Both the position numbers and the translations under genes were made by a program. A model generated the notes under the pieces. That model worked only from the letters and a program-made list of their open reading frames with translations. It did no database searches and was not told the DNA's origin. A DNA stretch of 64,000 nt, from assembly GCA_023212695.1 (NCBI GenBank), contig JALCCG010000022.1, forward strand, positions 62,001 to 126,000. The letters run 5' to 3'. Numbering within the stretch: position 1 is the stretch's first letter; the number at the start of each line of letters is the position of its first letter. This document shows, piece by piece, positions 10,039 to 18,843 of the stretch. The DNA comes from Sporisorium sorghi (taxonomy: Eukaryota > Basidiomycota > Ustilaginomycetes > Ustilaginales > Ustilaginaceae).

Positions 10039-10971
10039 ATGAGGACTCCACTTCTCTTCTTTGCCTTCATCTTGCTGAGCGCGCTGCTGGTCCGCGCTCC
10101 TCCCCCCACCGAGATCTGACACCGGATGCAGGTCTTCCAGGACTACGCCAGAGACATGTTCCCTCAGAGCCGGGAGAAGAAGGCGAACGCCGTCATGACG
10201 CTCAATTATCTTTTCAGGGACTCTGAATGGGACTTCATCGACAGCAGTAAGTGTTACTGACGAGGGTGACAACTTTGCCAGCGCAGCTGTACTTTTGCAG
10301 TGGTCTCAATGCACCTTCCGAAGTTTATGCAGGCTTGAAGCTGACAAGATTTGCGATGATTGGGGTTCTTCCTTGTGTGGTTTGCATGCTGCAGACACGC
10401 GTCTGGATGACTTCCTGCGCACCGGAGGTCTGGCAAAGCTGCCTGAGACCTACCACATGTGTAAGTGACGCTGATGGTGCTGCTGACCCTTGCTGTAGTC
10501 GTGCTGACACCTTGGAAATCGCTTGACTGCCATATCCCAACCTGCAGCATCGCAAACGCTCCCTTTGATGCCTGCTCTGCGCCACCTAGAGCACGGAAGC
10601 GTCTACGAGGAGGTCCCCAAGTTGCGACAGGTTTGGTCGACGCCATGAACAAGCACATGAAATACGCCAGGAAGTGGAACAAGTTGACCGACAAAGAGCT
10701 CCTCACAAAGCCCCCGTACGTCAAGTTCCAAAAGCTCCCTTTTGGGGCGGACATGTATTACGATGCGTTCTTCTACAAACCCCGCCCATTCACCCGGGAA
10801 CAGGCCAAGGACGTGATCGCCAAGGGGCGCGAACTGCGCCAATCGACATGGTCCGAGTGGGAACCTCACGACGCGTGGAAGTACAGAAAGTTCAGAGCAC
10901 TCGACAATAGTGTTCATGCACTCCACTACGACAAGATGCAACAAGCGATCAAAGACTCGTCGCTGCCATGA
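10039..10971 (+). pseudogene. Broken secreted-protein gene, paralogue of the minus-strand gene ending at 3917
   Basis: Model exons 10039-10246 (208 nt), 10395-10460 (66 nt) and 10592-10971 (380 nt), introns phase 1 and 1, donors GTAAGT. The frame starts with a signal peptide (MRTPLLFFAFILL... ending VRAPPP) but meets an in-frame TGA at 10117-10119, codon 27, just after the predicted cleavage site. Downstream the frame stays open and similar to the paralogue: AVMTLNYLFR, DDFLRTGGL, and in exon 3 P-R-P-F-T followed by STWSEWEPHD, a W-x-x-W motif. A stronger-looking acceptor (CTGCAG, 10547) would shift exon 3 into a frame that stops early, so the acceptor at 10591 is assumed. Either a recent nonsense pseudogene, a sequencing error, or a gene with another start; no fungal recoding mechanism is indicated. 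Confidence 0.6.
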
Positions 10972-11128
10972 TGCCTGGATGAAGCCCAACCATCCGCACT
11001 CGATACCGCCAACGAAACCAAGCGACACACACTTTTTCTCCTCCGCAAACCGAGGCTGAACCCAGCGCTGGTTCCAAGGGTGGACAGGTAGACAAAGCTT
11101 TTTCTTTCGCCCATCAACGTCCCCAACT

Positions 11129-12829
11129 TCAGTTCTGAATACGCTTCCTCTTCACATCAATCTTTTTAGCATCCTGTCTGCCCTGTTCGAACGCGTGCGA
11201 GTCCTTTTTGAACGACGACTTCGCGCGCTTCTTGAGCTTGAGCCCCGAATGTTGCGAGGAGAGGTAGTCGTCTGCGATCTTCTCTGCGTCCTGTCGGAAG
11301 CGGATGAGCTGATTGCTCGAGTGCCAGCCGGCGCCGAGACCGTCGTCCAGAGGTTCGGACTTGGGCTTGACGTCGTGTTCGGGCTCCAGTTTGGGTTTGA
11401 CGTCAACGGGGTCGTCGTGGAGATCGTCGGTGAGGTCGATAATGTCGCGCTCGAGCGCTTCGTCAAAGTGCGGTTTTATGTCTTGGTCCAGATCGTCTGC
11501 GAAGCCGGAGATTGGATGGGCGGAGTCGTTGAAATCGTAGAAGCGGTCGTTGAAGCTTTCGTTGTCCGAGTCATCGAAGTCGGCTCCGTTTTCAGGCTTG
11601 ACACTGCCGCGATGACCGTCGCCACGCGAGTCCGTCCATCGACTGTAGCCGTGATCGAACTCTTGCGATGCTGACCGCTTCACACCCTGTCTGAACGGGC
11701 TGATATCTTCTTCGTCGACCGCATCTTCCAGCTTGACGTTTCGTGACCCGGATGCAGAGCTGCTCGGCAGTGCATTTTCGGTTGGCTCTGGCTTGACGCG
11801 GGCCGAACTCGACGCACTCGATTCGCCCTTCACTGGTGGATCCCCCAACCGTTGCTTCTCCTTCTTAATCTGCGCCTGTTCCTGTTCCTCCGCAACCTTC
11901 AGCCGCTTCTTCTCCGACTCGATCGCCAGCCGCATCTCCTCCTTCTTCTCCTTCTTCGCCAGCGCAATCAACCCCGCCGCTACACCCTGACAATAACTGT
12001 TCTTGCCCGTCTTGCCCGACACCAGCTTTTTCGCAGCCTTCTCGTACGCCCACGTCAGCACCTGGTTATGCACCATCTCAAATGCATGCGCAGCCGCGAC
12101 CGTGTTCACCGCCAGCCCATAGAACGTCCAGCTGAGCTTGGTGCGGTTCGCATACGAGGTCGAGTAGGCCTTGACGTCGAAAAACAGGTTGACGGCGACA
12201 GCGACCTGGTTGGCCCAGCTCTCGTTGCGCGGTGCGGCGCTGGTCTGCGAGACGATCTCGACGATCGACATTCCCGCGCGGGCCTGGTTGGCTTCGGCGT
12301 CGGACGAGGCGAGCAGGTCGGCCTGCGTGAGGTTCTGGGACGACATGAGACGCGTGGCAAGGCGGAGGGCTTGTTGGGCTTCGGCCTCGCCGGTGCCGGG
12401 GTGTTTGGCGAGCGCGAGCGATTTCTGGATGCGCGAGATGATGCCCGCGCTGACGCCGGCAAGTTTTGCTTCGGATTCGGAGGCTGAGGCAGCGCCGTCG
12501 GTCGCGAGCGTGACTACGCGGGCGAGGGCGTAAAGCTTGGCTGTGGACAGAGGTGGCGAGGAGGGTGTGTGTTTGTTGGCTCGACGTTTGCTGCTGCTGC
12601 CGCGAAAGTCGTCTGAGTCAGAGTCATCCTCATCTTCATCCTCGTTTTTGTAATTGGCTCTGCCCTTATGTGTAGGGGATCTTGCGGGGCCTGCTGAGGA
12701 TTTGGATGGTCCTGGAACGCCAGCAGCAGCCGGCAGCTCTTCGTCCGAGTCGCAAAGGTCGATCACATTGTCATTGGAGGGTTCTGGCTTGACGCGAGGT
12801 TTGACCTCGTTATGTGATCGCACGGGCAT
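11129..12829 (-). CDS. DUF2786-type protein with SUMO-consensus and SIM motifs
   Basis: 566-aa single-exon protein. Residues about 130-175 (IQKSLALAKHPGTGEAEAQQ, then LMSSQNLTQADLL) match the DUF2786 pattern, and residues about 195-300 (including NSYCQGVAAGLIAL) resemble the domain usually following it. The biochemical role of this family is unknown. The N-terminus and the C-terminal 230 residues are acidic and disordered. They carry five psi-K-x-E SUMOylation consensus sites (VKPE 13-16, VKGE 333-336, VKPE 345-348, VKLE 365-368, VKPE 410-413) and two SUMO-interacting-type motifs, VIDL (22-25) and IIDL (463-466), each next to acidic residues. A Lys-rich coiled region lies around 290-330. It converges on the broken gene at 10039 and is divergent from guanylate kinase. 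A nuclear, SUMO-regulated protein is the inference. Confidence 0.85.
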   Translation of the reverse strand: MPVRSHNEVKPRVKPEPSNDNVIDLCDSDEELPAAAGVPGPSKSSAGPARSPTHKGRANYKNEDEDEDDSDSDDFRGSSSKRRANKHTPSSPPLSTAKLYALARVVTLATDGAASASESEAKLAGVSAGIISRIQKSLALAKHPGTGEAEAQQALRLATRLMSSQNLTQADLLASSDAEANQARAGMSIVEIVSQTSAAPRNESWANQVAVAVNLFFDVKAYSTSYANRTKLSWTFYGLAVNTVAAAHAFEMVHNQVLTWAYEKAAKKLVSGKTGKNSYCQGVAAGLIALAKKEKKEEMRLAIESEKKRLKVAEEQEQAQIKKEKQRLGDPPVKGESSASSSARVKPEPTENALPSSSASGSRNVKLEDAVDEEDISPFRQGVKRSASQEFDHGYSRWTDSRGDGHRGSVKPENGADFDDSDNESFNDRFYDFNDSAHPISGFADDLDQDIKPHFDEALERDIIDLTDDLHDDPVDVKPKLEPEHDVKPKSEPLDDGLGAGWHSSNQLIRFRQDAEKIADDYLSSQHSGLKLKKRAKSSFKKDSHAFEQGRQDAKKIDVKRKRIQN

Positions 12830-13250
12830 GATGACCGAGCTTGAGACGGAGCAGTGTTCGTCTAAGCCTAACCTAGGTTGCAGTGATGATGGAACGAGTG
12901 TTTGTCAAAGCGCAAATGGGAGTGTTGTTCTCTGTTGGCTTTGGAGAAGTCCCACCGACGCGCTTCATACCTGCAGCTGCAGCTTGCTTGAAAAGCTCAG
13001 GGTCCAGAATCGGGCTCGCCCCGATCCGTGGGAATTCAAGCATTTCGAGAACCTTGTTTTTTTCTGTTCAAGCACGGAAGTTCCGAGGGAGAAGACGCTC
13101 CCGTGTCCGAACGGCAGAACTGCAGAGCGAAGTGTGGTTCGAGGCTCGACTTTCCACTCAACAAGGGTAAAGCTGAGCTTCGGAAACCTCCTTCTTGCTC
13201 TCACTGTGATCACCTTCGCTACAATCACTCCCAGTCACAATCACTGCTGC

Positions 13251-13308
<58 letters not shown>

Positions 13309-13314
13309 CTTCGA
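12830..13314. other. Divergent promoter between DUF2786 gene and GUK1
   Basis: 485 bp serving both genes; apart from the AG microsatellite at its GUK1 end nothing specific is recognised. Confidence 0.6.
13256..13303. repeat. (AG)n microsatellite
   Basis: About 24 uninterrupted AG units ending 11 bp before the first in-frame ATG of guanylate kinase, so probably in its 5' leader or core promoter. Confidence 0.95.
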
Positions 13315-14217
13315 ATGAATCGGTGCATCGCTTCTCTTCTTCCCGCCACTAGAACGTTCCTCTCCTCGTCATCTTCCACTTCATCGGCCTTGACCAGATC
13401 CGGTCTCGCATCTTTCGCCAGCATGTCGACCTCGAGCAACTGGGCATCGACGCCTCCTATTCCGAGCGACAAGCGACCCATCGTGCTCTCGGGTCCTTCG
13501 GGCGTGGGCAAGAGCACGCTGCTCAAGAAGCTCTTCCAAGAGTTCCCCAATGACTTTGGCTTTTCCGTCTCGCGTAAGTTTCCCCCCTCCGCTCATCGCA
13601 TTCAAGGCATTAACACTGACAATCTCCTCCCCAATCGCGCAGACACAACACGAGACCCGCGACCAGGCGAAGTGCGCGGCCAATCGTACCACTACGTCTC
13701 GCAATCCGAATTCGAAAACCTCGTCCAGCAAGGCGCCTTTCTCGAACACGCCCAGTTCGGCGGCAACCGCTACGGCACCACCGCCAAAGCCGTCGCCGAC
13801 GTCTCGACCGAAGGCGTGAAAGGTGCCGATGGCAGCACGAACGCCCGCCGCGCCGTGCTCGACATCGACGCTCAGGGCGTTAAGCTCATCAAGGCCAACC
13901 ACCCGTCGCTGAATCCGATCTACATCTTCATCTCCCCGCCCTCGTTCGGCACGCTCAAGCAGCGCTTGATAGGCCGCGGGACCGAGACGCCGGAGTCGGT
14001 GCACAAGAGGCTGACGATGGCCGCGACCGAGATGGAGTATGCAAGGGAGAAGGGCGCGCATGATTGGATTATTGTCAATGACGACTTGGACAGGGCATAT
14101 GGGCTGCTGAAGAGGGCGATTGGCGAGACGTTGAAGGAGGGCGAGGACGATACGATGCCGGAGAAGGATGAGGATGAGAAGGAGTGGGAGAAGCAGCTAC
14201 AGCCGAAGCAGGCATGA
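13315..14217 (+). CDS. GUK1: Guanylate kinase
   Basis: ATP:GMP phosphotransferase making GDP from GMP. Two exons, 13315-13573 and 13643-14217 (277 aa); the 69-nt intron starts GTAAGT, ends GCAG, and joins SVS to HTTRDPRPGE, the conserved guanylate-kinase sequence. The P-loop is GPSGVGKST. The GMP-binding region includes RPGEVRGQSYHYVS and FLEHAQFGGNRYGT, followed by VLDIDAQG and the lid-region Arg residues of RLIGRGTETPESVHKR. The first in-frame ATG adds a 36-residue Ser/Thr/Arg/Leu-rich, acid-free N-terminus resembling a mitochondrial presequence. An internal ATG at 13423 (MSTSSNW) would give the cytosolic length. The intron is divisible by three and has no stop, so unspliced RNA remains open. 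C-terminal tail is Glu/Lys-rich. The assignment is firm; dual targeting is inference. Confidence 0.95.
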   Translation: MNRCIASLLPATRTFLSSSSSTSSALTRSGLASFASMSTSSNWASTPPIPSDKRPIVLSGPSGVGKSTLLKKLFQEFPNDFGFSVSRKFPPSAHRIQGINTDNLLPNRADTTRDPRPGEVRGQSYHYVSQSEFENLVQQGAFLEHAQFGGNRYGTTAKAVADVSTEGVKGADGSTNARRAVLDIDAQGVKLIKANHPSLNPIYIFISPPSFGTLKQRLIGRGTETPESVHKRLTMAATEMEYAREKGAHDWIIVNDDLDRAYGLLKRAIGETLKEGEDDTMPEKDEDEKEWEKQLQPKQA

Positions 14218-14364
14218 TTGGTTTGCGCGACTCCTTTCATTCCCGTTATGACTAGACACCTCGGCGCTGTCAAGAGATACACACGCAACGTAATGCAAGA
14301 TGATGATCGATCTGGAACCCAAACACACCCCTTTGCAGATCGTCGTTGTCGCCTTCCCGCAATG

Positions 14365-15066
14365 CTACGCGCGCCACTGCTTCTCCGCATCGGTCAGCGG
14401 AACGTACATGACGCCGCAGATCTTCTGCTTCGTGATCTCGCCCGCTGCCGACTTGTCCACCTGATAAATGTTCTGCTGTCCCGAGCCGTCCTGTTCTTCG
14501 ACTGGGATGAACATCCTCCCAGGAGCCTTGAGCTGGTCCATCAACGCTTGCGGGATCCCCGGTGCTGCTGCGCCGACATGGATCGCATCGAAGGGAGCTT
14601 CACTCTCCACACCTGCCCTACCGTCTCCGCAAATATTGACGATCTTCCCACTGTCCAGCTGCGGTGCGAGTCCGTCGGCGCAGAGGTTCGCGTGGGCCTG
14701 ATCGACGAGCTGCTGGATGTGGTCCACGCCGACGGCCTTCCCTTGTCCCTGTTCGCTGGAGATGAGGTGGTGGAACACTGCGAGCGTGTAGCCGCTGCCG
14801 CTGCCAACGTCGAGCACTTTTGCGTCTCGGTGGAGGAAGGGCAGCAGGTTCTCGGCGGCGTGCGCGTGCATGTGCGGCGCCGAGATCGTCGCCCCGAATC
14901 CGATCGGTTGAGGTGAGTCTTGGTACGCAAGTCGCGCAGTGGGCACGTAGTGTGCACGGTCGACCAACGACATCGCTTCGGCAACACGGGGGGTGGTGAT
15001 GAGCGACGCACTGCGCATGTTGGCAATCAGCTCGGCATTCGACGCCCCCGAACAGCGCCACGCCAT
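14365..15066 (-). CDS. PCM1: Protein-L-isoaspartate O-methyltransferase
   Basis: SAM-dependent repair enzyme that methylates isoaspartyl residues in damaged proteins. 233 aa, close to the usual 210-230. The start at 15066 (MAWRCSG) is chosen because family members begin with AWR-x-x-G-x-[ST]N-x-ELI; the in-frame extension upstream to 15378 is low complexity. Seen: [16 protein letters not shown], the catalytic-region [16 protein letters not shown] motif [15 protein letters not shown], the acidic VGVDH, and DAIHVGAAA followed by [11 protein letters not shown]. Single exon, convergent with guanylate kinase (147 bp apart). Function and family are clear; the gene symbol is given by analogy with other fungi and is less certain. 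Confidence 0.93.
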   Translation of the reverse strand: MAWRCSGASNAELIANMRSASLITTPRVAEAMSLVDRAHYVPTARLAYQDSPQPIGFGATISAPHMHAHAAENLLPFLHRDAKVLDVGSGSGYTLAVFHHLISSEQGQGKAVGVDHIQQLVDQAHANLCADGLAPQLDSGKIVNICGDGRAGVESEAPFDAIHVGAAAPGIPQALMDQLKAPGRMFIPVEEQDGSGQQNIYQVDKSAAGEITKQKICGVMYVPLTDAEKQWRA

Positions 15067-15566
15067 CGTGTGATCGTGAGAAGCTTTTGCTGTGTCCAAT
15101 AGAGTTTGAGCTAGCTGCTGAATGGTAGAGGGAGGCTGGGAGGCTGCGTGCAGCGGGTCGACTCGCAGATGGATAGCAGTTGAGATCGAGGGATGGTCGA
15201 TGATACGAGGACAAGAAGGCAACGAACGGCCGCAAGTGCCCTCAGCCTCTCGCATGCAGGGTCCAACTCGACCGCTGCTCCAAAAAAAAAAAAAAATTCC
15301 AGCGCCGATCTTCCTCCACCTCACACGATCTCGCGCCGTCGTCCACAACTCAGCCGCGGTATCAGCACTGATGAGCATCTCCAGTCGATCCTCAACTCAA
15401 GCTCAACTTGCTTTCAAGGATCGTCTCGCAAGCGGCCATAGGAAAGTCATGCTATGCAGTGTTTTGAGTACGTTCACGTGGGTAAGTATAGAAGTACATT
15501 GGCGCCGAAGCCAGAGGTGGTCAACCACCTGTGGTAGAGAAGTGTGATGTGATGTTGGGCAGCGTC
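15067..15566. other. Intergenic region upstream of PIMT and downstream of UBC12
   Basis: 500 bp. Contains a 15-A run at 15282-15296. Open frames continuing from the PIMT gene are low complexity; nothing else supported. Confidence 0.6.
15282..15296. repeat. Poly-A tract (15)
   Basis: Homopolymer about 215 bp upstream of the isoaspartate methyltransferase start; no element recognised around it. Confidence 0.9.
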
Positions 15567-16612
15567 TCACTTGACGAGGACCTTGTCGTACGTCGTTCCC
15601 TCTGCAGACGCGATAGCAAGAAGAGAAACAGGAGTGTGTATGAGGAGTTAGCGCGGTCTGAGCCGGGTCCGTGGCACAGCCAAAGACAGACACTTACTGA
15701 TGGCACCACCAGCGAGACTCCTGCGCACGTTGCTGGCAAAGACGGATCGATCCTTGCGCAGATCTTCTGCTGCCTCTGTTGCGATTCAAAAGGAGACAAA
15801 GCTCTGATCGTCAGCATCAAATTGCTTCTTTACTCCATCAGTCCCCTGTGCGGTGTCGGAGCATACCTTTGTTCAATGGGTCATCCGCGTTGGGCTCGAG
15901 GAAGAGATACTGCAAGCCGACCATGACCGAGTTGAGGTTGAGGACGGGCTTCCAGTCCTCGCGGAGAATGTTGAGACAGACGTTGCCTTCGAGGTCGACG
16001 TTTGGGTGGTAGATCTGTGCCAGCAAATAATTGGAGCGACGTGGTCAGCGTGGTGCTTTACAGAGGAGAGGACGAGGCCAAGGTCGAATACGAACCTTCT
16101 GCGTGCATTTGACCTTGGGAGGGTCGTGTGGGTAGTTGTTGTTGATCGCGAATGTGAACTTGAACGATCCCGTCTTGTACATGCCTGTAGATACGAGCAC
16201 AGAGCGTCAGGATGGCTTGCGGGAGAAGAGTGAGGGATCGACTTTGCCAAGTTGCTTACCCTCGTCTGGCTCGATGGTGAGAGTAAAGTTGAGCACGTCT
16301 GCTGGATCGGGAAAGTCGGTCTTCATGGTCTTTGGCAGTTCGAGTTCGGTCAGATCTGCCAGTGATTGCGATCGATTCCAGCAATGGCCATGGATCAGTA
16401 GCTTGGAATCTTTATCGTCGCTGTGCCTGCTGAGGGTGAGACTTACCCTTTTGCACTCGAAGCTGTGCTGGTGAGGTCTTTGGCTTCTTCTTCTTTGCCG
16501 ACTCCTCCTCCTTCTTCATACTCCAAATCTAGCAGAATGGAATGCAGTTCAATCGTCAGTATTCGCCGCCAGCAAGTAGCTCGAAAGCATCGAATATGCG
16601 CACCTTGATCAT
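15567..16612 (-). CDS. UBC12: NEDD8-conjugating E2 enzyme Ubc12
   Basis: E2 that accepts NEDD8/Rub1 from Uba3-Ula1 and passes it to cullins. 178 aa from seven exons (transcript order): 16612-16604, 16528-16447, 16355-16260, 16184-16096, 16014-15867, 15775-15698 and 15601-15567. The spliced protein starts [13 protein letters not shown], the E1-docking N-terminal extension typical of Ubc12, then [19 protein letters not shown], and the catalytic [21 protein letters not shown] with Cys105. It continues [19 protein letters not shown] and ends YDKVLVK. Phase is kept at every junction. The first coding exon is only 9 nt, and two donors are unusual (GTGCGC after exon 1, GTTCGT after exon 4). Divergent from ISC1 across 513 bp. 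Substrate specificity for NEDD8 is inferred from the MIK extension and overall match to Ubc12 rather than Ubc9 or other E2s. Confidence 0.93.
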
Positions 16613-17125
16613 GATGGGCGACAATCCGAGGCAGACGTGGTTGCTGAGTCTACTGCGACTTTGATTGGTTGGCTGAAGTGTCTATATCGCGAGCGTGCGT
16701 CGATGCGTTGCTGATTTAGATCGAGTCGGTCGAAGATGCTGATCCGAGTCCTTTTCGAGAGTATCGGTGTGTCCGATCGAGCGTGGGATCGTGATTCGTG
16801 GTGCTGGTCGATGCAAAAGTGATGGTGTGAATGAAGAAAGCACAAGCAACGCTCAAAGATAAGCAGCGGTAACTCCGCCTGCTGCGCTTCTTCTGCTCGA
16901 CAGCTTCATAGAAAATCGGAACCGCCGATCTCGCCCTTTTTTCGATTTTCGGCAACAGCACGCGGCGGTCCCAAATTTCGCCGCTTCTTGCTTGCTTGTG
17001 GAGGTTGCGGGAGCGGCTTGTGCGCGCATGAGAGACCAACACCTCGTTGCTTACTTCTCTCCCTCTCTCTAACCATCACCTCGAGTTCACCTACACTTCA
17101 TCTATATCACAGTCCTTGCTCTACG
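16613..17125. other. Divergent promoter UBC12/ISC1
   Basis: 513 bp between the two starts; pyrimidine-rich just before ISC1 (17040-17110). An upstream in-frame ATG at 16988 would prepend 46 residues to ISC1 but lacks family similarity. Confidence 0.6.
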
Positions 17126-18787
17126 ATGCCGTGGCTGCCGTCGTCTTCGCAGTCGAGCTCGGACGACGCTGCTCCTCTGCCGCACATGTTCCCACCCGCC
17201 GCCGCCGGTGATGCTTCTCCTTCCAACCAACCACCAAACGACCGCCAACTCAGCGTCCTCACACTCAACGTCTGGGGCCTCAACTACATTTCGAAACTCC
17301 GCATTCCGCGCATAAAAGCCATCGCCACCTATCTAGTGGCCCCCTCGACTCCGCACTACGACTTTGTCTGCCTCCAAGAGATCTGGTACGAGTCCAAAGA
17401 CTGGCGCTTCCTCAAGCACGCCCTCGCTGCACGCTACCCACACTCCAAGTTCTTCTATTCAGGTGCATTTGGCTCAGGTCTCGCGATTCTCTCGCGCTGG
17501 AGCATTCTCGAGACGAGGACACATCCGTACTCGCTCAACGGCCAGCCTATCCACGTGCAGCATGGCGACTGGTTCGTCGGCAAAGCGTGCGGTTCGGTTA
17601 CCGTCAACCATCCCAGATTGGGGCTTGTGGATGTGTGGAATACGCACTTTGTTGCAGCGGGAGGGGAAGATGGGTCGGAGTACAAACGATCGCATCGCAT
17701 CACGCAGGCGTACGAGCTGGCTACGAATTGCAGGAAAAGTGCCTCGAGAGGGAGGCATGTGGTGTGTGTCGGAGACCTCAACTCAACACCGCCTTCCATT
17801 GCAATCGGGCTGCTGAGGCATGTTGGTGGGCTGTACGACAGCTTCCTTGATGCTCATCCTCAGCTGCCGGAACAGGCGATATCGTTGGAACCTGAGGAGC
17901 CTCTCACCCGGGTCGGCAGCCGTGGAAGTCGGTCGGCTTCCACGCACCGTCCAGATCCACACCGCGCCATCCAGGAGCTGGGCGTCACCTGCGACTCCCC
18001 CCTCAACACCTGGACAGCCGGCAAGAAGCTCGACGAGCGCGCAACGCGAGGTGCAGGCAAGAGACTGGACTACATCTTCTACCGCGGTCCCGTCGACCAC
18101 TCCTCCACGCCTGAATCCGCCGACTCCTCCATCTCCTCCGGCCCACTGGCCTACTCCGCATCTGCATCCTCCCGCGGCCGACTAGTGTGCACCTCCTCCT
18201 CCGTCGTCATCACCGAAATCGTCCCCGGCCACCAATGCTCCTTCTCCGACCACTTTGGAGTCGAATCCGTGTTCGACATCGTCGACTCCTCCACCACCTC
18301 CTCCACACCCGCACAACCCGACGCGACAACCCGCAAGATTGCCCAGCACCGCGTGCTCACCTCGTCGCTGCACGCACTCGCCGGAGGCTTCGCCGCCAGC
18401 CGCTCGACGCAGATGAGCCACTTCTACGTCTTCGGCGCCGCGCTGCTGCTGGCGATCGGGCTGATTGTAGCGAGCATCTTCCAACCGCTTGGCGGCGTGA
18501 ATCCGGTGTTTGTGCTGCTGGCCGTAGTTGCGGGCTGGGCGGGCACGACGATGCTGTACAGTGCCGTGGTGTGGGGCGAGTGGGAGAAACGTAAGCGCAT
18601 TTAACCCCGGAGAAAGAGTTCAGTGGATTGCAGAACTGACCCAAAACAACACTTGTCCATTGTGTACACAGGAACGCTGCGGACAGTGATGGAGATGATC
18701 GAGCTGGAACTCAACTATCTACGACCTGCCCAGCCCGCTCATGCGGCGACACCGGCAGACGCGGTGCGAGAAGGCACACTCTTCTGA
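17126..18787 (+). CDS. ISC1: Inositolphosphosphingolipid phospholipase C / neutral sphingomyelinase
   Basis: Mg2+-dependent hydrolase releasing ceramide from inositol phosphosphingolipids. 526 aa from exons 17126-18590 and 18672-18787; intron GTAAGC...ACAG. DNase-I-like fold motifs: LTLNVWGLN (Asn48), LQEIW (Glu85, metal ligand), GSGLAILSRW, HRITQAYELA, VGDLNSTPPS (Asp217/Asn219), RLDYIFYRG and the catalytic SDHFGVES (His376). The C-terminus has two hydrophobic segments (about residues 433-452 and 461-483), as in yeast Isc1, then a short tail from exon 2 (LNYLRPAQPA). The start at 17126 is preferred over 16988 because similarity begins soon after it. The 3' end lies only 56 bp from the convergent CreC-like gene, so the two transcripts probably overlap. 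Confidence 0.93.
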
Positions 18788-18843
18788 TCTCATCGTCATG
18801 TAATGCATAGCCAATCCCTAGAATCTGTATTTCAATCTAGAGT

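Noticed and set aside
10117..10119. TGA as selenocysteine or programmed readthrough
   Set aside because: Fungi of this group lack selenocysteine insertion, and the following CAC is not the CTA context known to favour readthrough.
15067..15378. In-frame 104-codon extension of the isoaspartate methyltransferase
   Set aside because: Runs through a poly-A/T tract; family members begin at the AWR motif.
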